A DNA stretch of 64,000 nt from Elysia chlorotica (lineage: Eukaryota; Mollusca; Gastropoda; Plakobranchidae). Below are positions 1 to 12,504 of this stretch, piece after piece. Where the stretch lies: NCBI GenBank assembly GCA_003991915.1, contig RQTK01000507.1, positions 196,804 to 260,803 on the forward strand, given 5' to 3'. How positions within the stretch are numbered: position 1 is the first letter of the stretch; each line of letters opens with the position of its first letter. Position numbers and translations under genes: made by a program. The notes beneath the pieces were generated by a model that searched no databases, was not told the DNA's origin, and saw only the letters and a program-made list of their open reading frames with translations.

Positions 1-216
1 TGTGTAGTTCATAAGTCCTCATTCAGTTATACCATACAATGCTATCATATTTTTAAATTGTCTAAATGTATCGTTTTTGAAAGTATACTTTGAAAGTAAT
101 AATTGATCAGCTCTTCTATAAAATTTACTTTGAAAGAAGAATTAAATTAAACCTTCTCAGTAATACAACTGTCACCTAAGACAAAGAACAATTAATAGAA
201 TGTTTAAGATAGTTAC

Positions 217-891
217 CACAGACTATGCAAAATATCAGGAGAAAAGGAGGCAGTATTATTTCTGGAACGGTGGGCGTTTCTTCTGCCTTAGGTTCAGTGA
301 TTGTCTCTTCGCTTTCCACTTCCGGGGCTGAACTCGAATCCATCTCTTCCTGCGGTGTCGCCTCAGCTTCTGTCTCTGGTCCAAATATAGCTTCGGCTTC
401 TGAAGTAGCTGCGGCTTCTGAAGTAGCTGCGGCTTCTGAAGTAGCTTCGGTTTCTGAAGTAGCTGCGGCTTCGGCTTCTGTCTGCAGCTCAGAAATAGCT
501 TCAGCTTCTGTCTCTGGTTCAGGATTAGCTTCAGCTTCAGGTTCTGTCTCTGGTTCAGGAGTAGCTTCAGCTTCAGGTTCTGTCTCTGGTTCAGGAGTAG
601 CTTCAGCTTCAGCTTCTGTCTCTGGTTCAGGAGTAACTTCAGCTTCTGTCTCTGGTTCAGGAGTAGCTTCAGCTTCAGGTTCTGTCTCTGGTTCAGGAGT
701 AGCTTCAGCTTCTATCTCTGATTCAGGAGTAGCTTCAGCTTTTGTCTCTGACTGTGAAGTAGCTTCGTATTTTGCCCCTGGCTCTGTTGTATATCTTGTC
801 TCTGGTGATCCAAACGTAATGTAGGAGTGTTCAGCGTCAGTTAAAGACGTCGACGTTGCATTCAATGAGACCGACAATGTAGGCGCCGCCG
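217..891 (-). CDS. Possible internal exon coding a Glu/Pro/Thr/Ala repeat protein
   Basis: I do not recognise this gene. The minus strand is open from 910 to 176. It has a good splice acceptor (a T-run followed by CAG) ending at 892 and a plausible donor (CTGTG^GTAACT) near 217, so it looks like an internal exon of a minus-strand gene whose other exons I cannot place. The product starts [20 protein letters not shown], then has about seven imperfect units of the type [10 protein letters not shown], then a Ser/Glu-rich stretch. The repeats are strongly acidic, as in secreted, mucin-like or matrix proteins. The opposite strand is also open here (225-824, Ser/Ala/Val repeats), which is expected for a tandem repeat with a period divisible by three. 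The minus strand is preferred only because of the splice signals. Confidence 0.4.
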
Positions 892-1374
892 CTGAAAAAA
901 AGCATGGCAAGGTGAAATAGATTACATCTTTTTGTAATTTTTTTTTTTAAGTCTTACATGATTTGTTCCTTTGCAATTCAAATTATGTACTCAATAGTTT
1001 AAACGGACAACGGACATTTTAACAATATTACAGTTTTTTTTAAATTATGTAAACCATTTAAATTAGCCCGTCACCTCTTTAATTCGTGTTTCTTTATGTG
1101 AAACACAATCCAATTTGTCTCATTCCTTAAAAATCTAACAAACATCAAAAGTTCCACGTCAGACAGGCTACCCAAGTAATGCTATAAAGACATAGGGGCT
1201 GATTCAGATCGAACCCCGGGCCTTTTGCTTGTCTTGTCAGTCCAAATAACTATCCACTGGTTTTCTGGAACGCATCAAAGTATTTTAGGCGGAATTTCTG
1301 TTTTTTTTTTATTGAATCGAAAATGCGCGAACGTGTCTCAAAATCAAAGTCTGACAACTGGACGTACTGCCACA

Positions 1375-1530
1375 CAGTTAGAGCGCGGACTTGTGTCTCA
1401 GACAGTTACATCACACTGCCCGCGATCCTGCCAGCACAGTACACAGCAGATTGGCTGGAGATCGAACCCAGGACTCCCCATTTGAAGTCGCGCGCTCGAC
1501 TGACAGAGCCATCTCGACATCATCCCCCAT
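1375..1530 (-). mobile_element. tRNA-derived SINE copy
   Basis: Read on the minus strand, 1530-1460 gives a tRNA-like head with an A box (TGGCTCTGTCAGTCGAGCG) and a B box (GGGTTCGATCTCC). A SINE body follows down to about 1375. The body differs from the main SINE family of this window. There is no intact tRNA cloverleaf, so it is not called a tRNA gene. Confidence 0.55.
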
Positions 1531-2332
1531 CTCGACATGTTTTCTAATTTTGGAACAAATAGAGTTTACTTTTTTCATTGGGTCTTAATCTAAACTATTT
1601 TGTAAAAATTCACCTGTGGCATATTATGTGATACTTAGAAAACCTTCTCCCTGAGTAAATAATACTCCTTTGACCTCTTGACGTAGTGATAGAACCGTTC
1701 GTGACCTTGCGATTGTTGGTTTCTGCCCTTCCAAGCAAGGCCTGAAGAGCCGTCGTCCAGAGGGAGAGTAAAGAACACACCTGCAGTGGAGCTCTTCAGG
1801 TCAAAGTCAATAGAGACAACAAACTTGAAAACCATAAATTATGCCCAAAAGATCAAAGCTGCTTGGTTTAGATACTCATGAAAAGGCTACCATAACTGTG
1901 AGGGAAGGTAAGACATGTTTAGGGGCAGCTGAGGACTTTGGGATTCTTAGTCCGTCCTATTGGTGAACATTGAATGTCGGATGGCTAAGAGTTTGCTTCT
2001 CAATTTATGGCAAAATACACTTGAATGAGTAAAAAGGAGATAGCTTGCATAGCTTAACAATTATGCCCACGTACATCTTTGACACGTTACTATTGCCTCG
2101 CACATGTTTGTAGAAATGTCTGTGCCTCTGGTTACAGCTAAAAAGCCTTTACCATATCAATTTTGGATTTTTGGGCTTGGTTCCTTTATATTAAGAAGCA
2201 AAGCAAAAAGGTTCCATTTGAATGATTCGTGGTAAATTACACTAAAATGTTACTTTGCTTACCCGTTATTTTACTTAAGCACATAAAATACGTTATTATT
2301 TAATGCCAAATGGTTTTAATCTACTGCTGGTT

Positions 2333-2547
2333 GGTTGATTGGTTGGTTGGGTTGGTTTAACGTCCAACAGCAGCACTATATAGGCTATATTGTGGACGGG
2401 CCCCAAGACGGACGTCTGACAATTTTATGAGCCGGCCACATTACACTGACACCGACATAACCAGTAGGGAACGCAATAGCCAGGATTCGAACTCGGGACC
2501 TTTTGCGTCGGAAGCCGATGTTCTACCCCTAAACCACCGCCCCCCCT
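2333..2547 (-). mobile_element. tRNA-derived SINE, main family, full copy
   Basis: On the minus strand a tRNA-like head starts near 2547 with an A box (GGTTTAGGGGTAGAAC) and a B box (GAGTTCGAATCCTGG). It is followed by a conserved body (GACCGGCT, TCCGTC, GCTGCTGTTGGACGTTAA) and a CCAACC-rich tail at about 2333-2350. The same body occurs near 8.3, 27.8, 33.2, 50.7, 53.2 and 56.1 kb. The central part around the CCGCCCTGTCTCGTGTGTGG motif is deleted in this copy. Confidence 0.8.
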
Positions 2548-3459
2548 TAATCTATACTGCAAGAGAAATCAAAGAATTTCTCCAATTAAAAAATTGATTG
2601 TGCTTCAAGATTGTTTTCACGACTACGCAACTTATAGGCTACCGGTGTCCAATAAATCGAAAACATAAATAGATTTTTTTTTTTACTATATTCATTGTTA
2701 ATTTAATCTTAACAGTGGGGAAAAAAATCATAATTGTTACCTATATTCCTCATGTTTTAATTCTAATGAACTTTACTTATATAGATTTATATAGCGCTTT
2801 TTCTTAACAATGCCAAGCTCAAAGCACTTAATATAAAATAGGTCACAAGCACACACAGATTGAAAATATTGCGTAGTTAACTAGAATTTTATGAAGAACA
2901 AAATAAAGGCAGATATCAAACGGAAAAAGTTAAGTACAATAATAAATAATTATGGATCAAGTGAACAAGTAGATATGAAGATCATAATGAGCAATGTAAT
3001 GTGCACGTATAAGGTAACGATTGTTTAATTAATCTGGTTCCCAGGCATACCGTTGCAGATGGAACACTGGCTTATAGCTTGTTAAAGTTTGTTTTTGAAA
3101 TTCTTATATAACACTACTTCATTTAAGACCTCACATCTAAATTTTAAGACAATCGTGTGTTTTCGAATAAGTCAGTTAAAAACAAAAAAAGCGAAAATAG
3201 TAAAATTCAATGGTAGTATTTGATTGAATTGAAACAAAGCAAAAAAGAGATATTGGACCCTTTGAACTGACCTGAAGGTATCAGAATCACTTCAAAAATG
3301 TGCGATGACTGACGGTTTCTACAGCTATGTCCAGATCAATCAATGAATACGTGCACAAGTACCAAGGGTATCGATATACATATTGAAAAACGCCCACACC
3401 TGCTTTACCAATCTGTCGTTGAGTTAATGGCTAAAACAATACTCACAGTACGGCTGTTT

Positions 3460-3543
3460 CCCTAGTATAATGCATTAACTGTCTTGGAACATTATGGGCA
3501 CAACATAGCCGTTACCGTGCTGACGTACCGTAAAACAAACTCA

Positions 3544-3545
<2 letters not shown>
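3460..3545. repeat. Dispersed repeat, copy 1
   Basis: About 80 bp, starting at TAGTATAATGCATTAACTG, closely match 10925-11010. The shared part ends in CCGTAAAACAA followed by ACTCACTC, then runs into a CT microsatellite here. It looks like the end of a short mobile element of unknown class. Confidence 0.6.
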
Positions 3546-3606
<61 letters not shown>

Positions 3607-3630
3607 TCTCTCCCTCTCTCTCCATCTCTC
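3543..3630. repeat. (CT)n microsatellite
   Basis: Nearly pure CT dinucleotide run with a few CCC interruptions at its 3' end. Confidence 0.95.
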
Positions 3631-3848
3631 AAACGTTGGGTTACATTTGTTCAGCAAGGGGCAAAACCATCCCCCACGAGTTCTGAGAGAGGCTCTTACA
3701 CATTAGGGTAATTAGGCCGAGTATGATTAGCGTAGACGCGCATGACTTACTGGTCTCTGGTTCTGCCGCGAGTGCGTACACTATAGCGGAAGTGAGTAGC
3801 AAGTTTCCGGGTGTCATGATTGGAGGCCGGTTGTTACTCTACTTTAGG

Positions 3849-4473
3849 CACAGATTAGTCCGCCAAGTGCTGAACGCCTTACCACAGATTAGTCCGCCAA
3901 GTGCTGAACGCCTTACCACAGATTAGTCCGCCGAGAACCGAACGCCTTGCTTCAACCACAGATTAGTCCGCCATGTGCTGAACGCCTTACCACAGATTAG
4001 TCCGCCGAGAACCGAACGCCTTACTTCAAGCACAGATTAGTCCGCCGAGAACCGAACGCCTTACTTCAAGCACAGATTAGTCCGCCGAGAACCGAACGCC
4101 TTACTTCAACCACAGATTAGTCCGCCATGTGCTGAACGCCTTACCACAGATTAGTCCGCCAAGAACCGAACGCCTTACTTCAAGCACAGATTAGTCCGCC
4201 AAGAACCGAACGCCTTACTTCAAGCACAGATTAGTCCGCCATGTGCTGAACGCCTTACCACAGATTAGTCCGCCAAGAACCGAACGCCTTACTTCAAGCA
4301 CAGATTAGTCCGCCAAGAGCTGAACGCCTTACTTCAACCACAGATTAGTCCGCCGAGAACCGAACGCCTTACTTCAAGCACAGATTAGTCCGCCAAGAAC
4401 CGAACGCCTTGCTTCAAGCACAGATTAGTCCGCCATGTGCTGAACGCCTTACTTCAAGCACAGATTAGTCCGC
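3849..4473. repeat. 34/40-bp tandem satellite, about 16.4 units
   Basis: Every unit starts CACAGATTAGTCCGCC and ends GAACGCCTTAC. Long units (40 bp) carry an extra TTCAAG or TTCAAC; short units (34 bp) lack it. Unit starts are 3849, 3883, 3917, 3957, 3991, 4031, 4071, 4111, 4145, 4185, 4225, 4259, 4299, 4339, 4379, 4419 and a partial unit at 4459. Internal variants (AAGTGCT, ATGTGCT, GAGAACC, AAGAACC) mix with the length variants. Confidence 0.95.
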
Positions 4474-6730
4474 AGACAACAGGGTCCAGCAGAGATTGAT
4501 TGCAGGTCATTATCATGTCATAGCAGTCTCATCTTTTAACGAGTAGTCGTTTCATAGTCATGTTAAAAATTTAATGAGTATATCATACAATAACAGGGGC
4601 CAGTAAATAGCCTTGTAAACATAGATGAGATCTGTAAGTTAAAGAAAAAGAACGTTTATGGCGCCTCCGTATAAGCAGGATGGAGTAAATAGCCATGCAC
4701 CTTTCATTTCATGGTATAAAATGGTTGCTATTTTAAAGCAGTTTCTCACTCAGGTTGATAAAAGAAAGCATAAAGAACATTTTTTTACTTTAGAAACGTC
4801 AAATAACCCAAAGATTATGGGCTAATTTTTGGCCTGTAAGTGCGCGTTACCCATTAGGGTGGAAAACCTGTAGCCCCGTGCCTGAAGGGCCTCGCCTTTG
4901 CAAACACGGCTTTTCAACAAACAGAAATATTGTCCTCCTGTGTAATTGTTGTTGCTGCTGCTGCTGTTGTGTTGATCACCCAAATCATTGTCAGGAACTA
5001 GATGGTCTGCTTGCCATGATGCAACAGTAGCATTAAAAACCAACTACAAAAGATTATATTATTACTGCTTGGCATTTCTCGTGACAATTGCACCACTTTA
5101 ACAATACATAAATAGCTAAAAGAACTCATCACAAAAGATCTCTATGATGCCACTTCAAAGGAAGTAATATTTCCTATTAAAAGCTCACAGCCACAGAAAA
5201 CTGGTCTTTGAATCACTACTTTGTAACCACCAAAGGCTCTTTTTTTAACAAACAAAAATAATTATGCGATTCTCTAGCTCGGCAGGCAAGGAATAAAGGA
5301 CAGGCCGACTCCTTGAAAAACCAGCTCAAGGTGCAAATACAATCTTAACGTTAAACCTGCACTCAATTAATTTCCTTCTCAACTTTTCCGAGCGTTCTGC
5401 GCTAACCGGTGATCGGTGATAGTTACTGTCATTGTTGGGATAGCCCGCGCGGAGGCTTTTAGGTTGTCACTTGTCACGTGTCACTCGTCAGGCGTTGGTT
5501 AAGGTATCCCACACGGCTCACCACGCCAAACTGCCCCGGAAACTGGTCTCAGTGGACCAGGGAGTTGCCTATTCTAGGGCTCTGGTTTCACTTTGATTTA
5601 CGCAAAGCTGAGATTTAAACAATAAAGTTTTACAGCAGCATAAACAAAATCAAACCAATCAATGATGCGGTTCAGAGTTATGACGGAGTTTAAAAAGTAG
5701 GGCTGAGGTTGATTTATTCACAGCTTCGATATTTTGGGATCGTTTCTGAAGAGAAGAACAACTGTGGGAGAAAGCGTCATGTAAGAGTCAAAGAGATCGA
5801 AAATCATGAGAAGGTATTCTAGAGAAAAGAAAGATAACACGTTGAAAATAGTTCAAAAGTAGGTTAACAAAAATGCGATGAATGTGTCATACTTTAGGAA
5901 GGAAGCTGTTTGGTGTGTTAACTGGTCTCACCTTTAGAGACACAGAAATCATTTTTTAATAATAACGATAGAACTATTATTCTTTACGCGCGGGTTATAA
6001 ATACTTAATGTGACAAAAAGCACTAACATGCGAAAATATCACGATTTAGAATCTATTAATTCAAATAAATCACAACAAAGGGAAGCCAAAGGCAGTAACG
6101 GGGCTCGCATTCCCCATGTATACACACACACACACACACATATTCACACACAAACACAATCACCTGAACGTCCGCTTCATTCTGCCTTTCCTAATTTTAA
6201 CAGCTATCATGTTGGGTTCCATCGTTATTTACTACTTTAACATTTTGTACTGTTATGGCTCATAGTCAAGTTGAACTGTTGAAAGGAAGCATCTCATGAC
6301 GGAATTAGCATTAATTTACTCAAGGCTTTAAATATTTTGACATTCTGTAGACCGCATTGATTTTTAAGTTCTCGTATTTACTCGTACTGGAAAGAACGAC
6401 TAGAAATGATCCAGACGCTGTTTAATGGAACTGTTGCTTTTTGTTTGGAAAATTTTAAAGACATACTGTTACAAATAGAAGACTTTGATAAGGCAGGATT
6501 ACACTTTGTTGTACAAATTCAGAACAGGGAGAGACGAGAGCACATTCCCTGAAATGGACTCTGGTACTAAAACATTAAAATATCACAGTAAAAGTTGTTG
6601 AAGTTCACAGGCCAAACAGTAGAGGAGAAATAGCACGTGCAAAAATAGTGTTATTTCATTTTTTCTAAATGTTTAAAGAAATTTAAATCCTCCATCAATT
6701 GAATAATGTGTAGGTTGTTCAAATTAGTGA
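4474..6730. other. Intergenic stretch without a recognisable gene
   Basis: AT-rich sequence with a short CA run near 6123-6157. Short open frames here (for example 4822-5043 on the minus strand) have no domain, splice context or homologue that I recognise. Confidence 0.6.
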
Positions 6731-6732
6731 AT

Positions 6733-7107
6733 ACTTCTCATTTATTGAAATTTACTGATGACACACCAATTCTATGATTGATAAGTGAAGAAGAAGCAAT
6801 CTACAGAGAGACAATTCGTTGGTTTGTCAGTTGGTTTGAAGACCATCACCTACTTTTAAATGTCAATAAAACAAAAGAAATGATTATCGATTTCAGAAAG
6901 AATAAATCCCCAATGTCTCACTTATTTATAAAAGGCGAGAAGGTTGAGCAAGTAGACACTTACAAGTATCTTGGTGTCACTTTAGAAAGTAATTATAAAT
7001 TGAAAAAATTAAATTGGAACCCTCACTCCATTGCTCTTTTGCAACGGTTAAATACTCGTCTGTATCTTTTAATGAAACAACTCAATTCCATGTCGATAAG
7101 AAATTAA
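6733..7107 (+). mobile_element. Non-LTR retrotransposon reverse transcriptase remnant
   Basis: The plus strand encodes FTDDTPIL, a form of the reverse-transcriptase catalytic FADDT box, then a stop at 6776-6778, then a frame with the typical downstream segment: WFEDHHLLLNVNKTKEMIID, then VEQVDTYKYLGVTLES. This order matches Jockey/CR1/Rex-type LINE reverse transcriptases. The in-frame stop and the absence of the rest of the polymerase show a dead fragment. Confidence 0.8.
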
Positions 7108-8073
7108 TGTGCCTTTTTTAATAAATCAGTCATTGAGAGTGATCTGTTTCGGTCTGGTCTGTTGGGGGAAATGCAAATGCATCAATAGTATGTAAACTAG
7201 ACAAAATTATCAATAATATGTAAACTAGACAAAATTATCTCCAAATGTAATAAAGTTTGTAAACCCATAGAATATAATCCTGTGTAGATATGCTATATTT
7301 ATGTAAATGTCAAATTAAGATCAAAGACAAAGGCAATAGAAAAACGTACTGGTTAGTTCAGTACTTCTGAGTAGACGACGTTTCGTGCTTTGAGGCGGTG
7401 CGGCTGGGCCATTATCATTAGATCTAGAGCTAATAGATTATTGCCGTTTTCTTTTTGCTGTAGACACTCTCTTCGCGTTGTTTGTTTTTCGACCCAAGTT
7501 TCTTTTAGCAGGAGTGGGCATGATTAAACTATAGATCTAGATTCTACATGCGAAACGTAATCCAAACGCGAATCAAACAATGCGCCACTTTGATTGCCAT
7601 TAGTGAATGTAGGCCTGCAGTAAATGAATGGCAGAGCTGTGAATGTATGAAACTGATCTGTTAATTAAAAATTGATTAGGCGTTGATATTATTAGTTTTA
7701 TAACTCTAAAACATTCTCTGGCTCATTTATAATTTTACTGTAAAATTTGGGATTTTAAGGTGGAGAGGTTTGGATTTGATCGCATGTCTAAGTTTGAGAC
7801 GAAGACAAATATATATAGATAATGTTGATAGATACAATGTCAGTTATTTGTCTGTAAGCCGATTCTTTTTGAGAAGGGAACTTTTAGACCCTTGCCATCA
7901 GTTAATATATTTTTGCTTCCTCCTTTTTTTTTATTAAATGAAATTATCTTTTCTCTTCTTTTTTTAAATTTCTTTCTTTTTCTCTCTTTTTTCTTCTTTC
8001 TTCTTTATTCTCTTTATATATTCCTCCTTAAAAATTTTTTTATTATTACTTTTTATTTCTTTTTTTTTAAAAT

Positions 8074-8076
<3 letters not shown>

Positions 8077-8145
<69 letters not shown>
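8077..8145. repeat. (CT)n microsatellite
   Basis: Uninterrupted CT run after a T-rich stretch (7920-8070). The open frame through it is an artefact of low complexity. Confidence 0.95.
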
Positions 8146-8151
<6 letters not shown>

Positions 8152-8243
8152 CTTGTATATATTATATCTAGAGAGCTACGCTACTACTGCTGCTAATGAT
8201 GGACAGATTTTAAACCCCTTGAAGCACATGATTTGAATATGTC

Positions 8244-8500
8244 TCCTAGGTTCCTCTAGGGAGTCCAATATGGTGACTGGTCCCAAGACTTACTTCTGAC
8301 AATTTTATGTGCTGCCACGCATGAGACAGGGCGGGGATACCATGACTCCTGTCTCAGCCGGTCACATTATACTGACACCGACCCAACCAGTTACAGGGGA
8401 CTAAAATCGAAAAAAAAGCTCCCGATCGTTGGACTCGATCCCTGCACCTCCTGAACTGAAGACCAACGCTCTACCACATGAGCTAGTTCGCTCTTCGTGC
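8244..8500 (-). mobile_element. SINE with the common body but a different tRNA-like head
   Basis: The body (8275-8390) matches the main SINE family. Read on the minus strand, the head (8500-8415) is different: A box TAGCTCATGTGGTAGAGC and B box GGGATCGAGTCC, instead of the GGTAGAACATCGGCTTCC type. The distal tail carries GTCTCCTAGGTTCC, also seen at 46.7 kb. Confidence 0.75.
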
Positions 8501-10924
8501 AAGTGACGGTGCAATTAGAACCAATTACAAAATGAACGTGCTGAATTTGATATTAGATCTAGAATGTAGATCTATAAAACCCTAGATTGTAGGTCTAGAA
8601 AGATTGCTTAAGTAAGTCAAGATTTTAGATTTATATAGATTGCTTAAGTAAGCCTAGATAGATTGCTGAAGTCCAGCTGTAGAGGCAACAATGCCATTAG
8701 AACATTCGGTAGTCGATGACGCTTTTTTAGTTTTTATAAAAGACGATCCGGAAATCTAAAGGCGAACTATGTTTATTTTTAATTATAATAAATTTATGAA
8801 AAAATAAATCAATAGAAAAGGACCAGGTAAACAAAGTATTTAGTAAGATGTAGCTTCTGTAAACATTTCATAATAATAGGTTGAGCCGTCTTCGAGCCTT
8901 CTGAGAACGCCTCGATTCTACTAAAAAAGCAAAAAACAAACAGACAAAAAAACACATATAATATATGGTCCATCCTGTCGGTGATCATCATCTTTACCGT
9001 GGTCGTTGCCCTTGTGACCGTACGCTTCACCCTTGCTTGAGCGTCATCGTTGGACGTCGTCGCACGGAGCTAAAATACAAGTGATTTCCTAGAGCTCGAA
9101 CTTAAAGATACCATAAATAGTTTTGTGGGCCCTTTCATTGTACTTGAACTATCCCTGTGTCTGAGTATGTTCCCACGTATATCATTACTTAACATTTTGT
9201 GCTTTTATATATTATTTGTGTATATCATGTAAATGGTGATTACTTTCATTTGGTTTTATTATATTTTGGGACGGACAACTCTCGTTAGAGGTTTGCTATT
9301 TTCCCCGTGACTTGTCTCGTCCCTTGTTGGAACAAACACCTTTGCCTCGTCCAGCTTAACATCTGGACTGAACACAGTATGCATTCTTTTGAGCGATTCG
9401 ATTATCGATAGTGTCAGAAAAGCTGAGGACAATTCAGTAACGCTAATGCGACATCCGGTATCTATCGATATAAAGTCGATGTGACCCAGAGACTATAGAC
9501 TTCATGACTGCGTGGCACAGGATTAGGGTGGTAGTCGTAAGCAATTAGTTATTTTTAGAAGATCATAAACCATAAAAATGTAAACTTCGGTAATCTTGAT
9601 TTTTTAATTAATAATTTAAAACGTAATAACACCTTCGCCTTTTTTTCCTCGTGTTCGATAGAATGAAATGTTGAAACCAAAGAACATTGCATTGGTTGAT
9701 TCCAATGCCATTTATTGCATGAAAGAAGTAGGCCTATTTATTTGGTTAATTGGCATTTCAGTAAAAGTTGATGGCTGCCTGTATTATTGGTCTGGATGTC
9801 TAGGAAGGTAAACAATGGTTTTTAACACCTGTTGTTTTTCCTCAAAGCGTCTTTTTCATTAAAAAAAATATTAAGACTTTCTACCCCTATGGTAGCATGA
9901 ATCAACTTATTTTAAAACTACTCAAATTTGGATATAAATATTTTATCGAGATATACATTTTTAAAATTTTATATAAAGGCCTTCCACTGGCAGAAAATGC
10001 AATATGTTTTTTCAGCAAATGTATAAAAATGTTTTTAAATACAGAAAATATAGGCTATTCAATCAGACAATCTGCGCTTTGAAAGCAGAACTAACATATC
10101 AACAAAAAATGGAGGGAAAAAATTGAAAGTGCTGTTTCATAGACTGCAAATTTTAAATGTTTCTACGCAAACGTAGTAAACATTTATTTACTTTATAATT
10201 GTTTAATTGTAACTTTGCTTATTGTGCTGACTCCAATGCGCAATGTGTCCCCCCCCCCTCCCCCGTGGCTTACAATGCAGGATTTTAAAAGTAGAGCTTA
10301 TCTACAAAAAGAGTGAGTTTTACGGTCAGGCAGGTTCATATCAATATTATTACAGCAATATTTGCACAATTATTGGTACATTATGTGCTTACGCCAGCGT
10401 GTGTTGATTTTCTATACATAACAAGTGAAACTCTTACGGAAGAAAATATTCACTAATGGGTTTCATTACCCGCAGTAAAATCAATGGTTGTTTTCCTACT
10501 CTCTGCCCGTAAAAAATCCTCTGGTTTGAATCACAACATAAAGGTGACGTCAGAACTGAGCGCGATGTTTGTGTGTAACTATGGCAGACGACAAACGAAC
10601 AAAACAGCAACAGTGCAATATGGAAAGGGAAGAAACACTAGATCAATAACTTCTTCTTTATGTACCAGATCTGTTCCGGTTTTTGACCGGGAAAGAAATA
10701 TGTACCTGGCTTCCTAGCCTCTAGAGAGAATATTTACTTATGTTAGTCCTCAGCGTCTACTTAGGTACCTGAAGGACATTGATGTATATAATAAAATTTA
10801 ACTGTGATAATCCTACACATGGATCTTTTAAACTACTGTACATACCCTTCACTTTTAACCAAACCTTTTACGCACAATTTTTATGCTTTTACTACTCAAA
10901 GAGATAGGGAATCACCTCTGCTAC
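8501..10924. other. Intergenic stretch without a recognisable gene
   Basis: AT-rich DNA. It holds short near-repeats of AGATTGCTTAAGTAAG around 8600-8660 and a C-run at 10249-10264. No open frame has a recognisable domain. Confidence 0.55.
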
Positions 10925-11010
10925 TAGTATAATGCATTGACTGTCTTAGGACATCATGGGCACAACATAGCCGTTACCGTGCTGGCGTGCCGTAAAACAA
11001 CTCACTCACT
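10925..11010. repeat. Dispersed repeat, copy 2
   Basis: Copy of the element at 3460-3545: TAGTATAATGCATTGACTG, then GGGCACAACATAGCCGTTAC and GCCGTAAAACAACTCACTC. Confidence 0.6.
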
Positions 11011-11493
11011 AAAATCCATGATATGGGTTTGTTTGCATTTTCATCGAATGGTATATCAGAACTAACGCCCGAATGAACTTGGGTTGCATTGTCCGTGTGT
11101 ATCTGTAACTTGCATCACCATCTAATGAGCCTGTCGATTTGTTTCACATGCGTACTATATCTTACACATAGAGATCTGAAATTGTTACTCTTTTTTTTTC
11201 GAAAGTTTGAACGATAACGATCCTACATTAATGCAATGGCCAGGATTACATGATTGATTTATAATGCTCTAGGTTCGGCATTTTTAATTGTCTAAAAACA
11301 GATAGTTCCAGCTATTCTCTTTTTTCTTTAAGGAAATTAATCCACTCGTGTCGTCCAAATCGTATTTCGTTGTTAGCTTAATCATTATTTTTAAATAAAA
11401 GCTTTTTGGATGTTTTTCTAACAGTTATGCGCATCAAAATGACACAACCTTTTATCCGGTGGAGCCTACTCAATAAATGTGCGGGACATGTTC

Positions 11494-11796
11494 TTATTCT
11501 TGACTAGCTTCACCTGAGGCCTTTCTGTTCGACTCTTCTGCCTTGACTGATTTTGTACACTGTTGCGGTAAGATGTTTCCACTGTAAAGTTTATGTGGCG
11601 AGTGGGAGTTGATTAATCTTCTGAGGATTTGTCTGAGTTTGAGACGATTTATATTTTGGTCTTCTTCTTGTTTTTCTGGAATGCGATCGAATGATGTCAC
11701 GACCTCTATATTGGCTGGTGCTCTGGTGTCCTGCCTCACAATATTTCTGATCGCAGATTGTCCTTTAGTTCTGAGTAGTCCTGACACGGACCTAAC
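11494..11796 (-). other. Unassigned open frame with an upstream splice acceptor
   Basis: The minus strand is open from a splice acceptor (TTTCCTCACCTACAG) at 11797 to a stop at 11494, about 100 codons. The product is hydrophilic and coding-like, with a basic amphipathic stretch (NINRLKLRQILRRLINSHSP), and ends EASQE. I recognise no family. The sequence around the acceptor resembles the body of the SINE that lies just upstream (11812-11905), so this may be an exonised or chance ORF. No upstream exon was found. Confidence 0.25.
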
Positions 11797-11811
11797 CTGT
11801 AGGTGAGGAAA

Positions 11812-11905
11812 TCAGACAAATAATCGTTGTCCCATCGTGAGTTTCAAACCTCGGACAACTTGATTGGAGATCAACGCTCCAAACCTTGCAGCCCTTCCCC
11901 CACAC
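11812..11905 (-). mobile_element. Degenerate tRNA-like SINE head
   Basis: Read on the minus strand: an A-box-like segment (GGGCTGCAAGGTTTGGAGCG) and, after about 30 nt, a B-box-like segment (GAGGTTTGAAACTC). The body is eroded. Confidence 0.45.
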
Positions 11906-12249
11906 CTACCTACCCACCCACCCACCCTCTCTTTGCCTGCCGGAGTGCCCGTGCTATACGTATACTGGTATAGACCTAATAATATTAAGTACGAAGAGAC
12001 ATCTCCCTCAGTTGTGTCCCTCAAAATGAAAACATTACTGCAGATAATAATCCTTTCATTGGAATAATTCTTATTAAACCACTCCACCCACATTCAATAA
12101 ACAAAATACAGACCTTTTGACCATCTGACACACATTTTTTAAACCTGAAATCATTATTGAATATGCCATGTCGTTATGTAAGCTTGTTATCAGTTCGGCA
12201 TGTTGTCAGATTCATAGCTTATGGCTTAAGAGAAAGGAATCACGTCTTC

Positions 12250-12369
12250 ATAACTTTATGACTGGGAGATAACCACCAGGCCAAAGAGCCAGATGACCAG
12301 GACTTGAGATGAGTAGAGGGTTGACGTAAGAGGGCCAACACACAAGCCAGCCCGTAGAGCCAGCGACAG
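12250..12369 (+). other. Candidate non-coding 5' exon of the first Reeler gene
   Basis: A GC-richer block ends in a strong 5' splice site, GCGACAG^GTAAGC, at 12369/12370. It lies 2 kb upstream of the Reeler start codon and on the same strand. The second Reeler gene has a similarly placed donor (TTCTTCAG^GTAAGC at 21049). No start codon or TATA signal settles the transcript start. Weak inference. Confidence 0.2.
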
Positions 12370-12504
12370 GTAAGCTGCACATCTTATAGCACAGTGATTA
12401 TGTGTAATCTTCAGCTTCTCATAAATATACCCTCAATAATCGAAAAAATAGATGTCGAATACTTACCTACTTCAGCCATAGAGTAGTTCATCCAAGCAAA
12501 ACAT

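Noticed and set aside
2460..2547. tRNA gene candidates here and at 8.4, 28.1, 48.4, 50.8 and 53.2 kb
   Set aside because: A and B boxes are present but the acceptor stems do not pair and SINE bodies follow, so these are SINE heads.
3849..4473. CRISPR-like appearance of the 34/40-bp array
   Set aside because: There are no unique spacers: the whole unit repeats, and the genome is eukaryotic.
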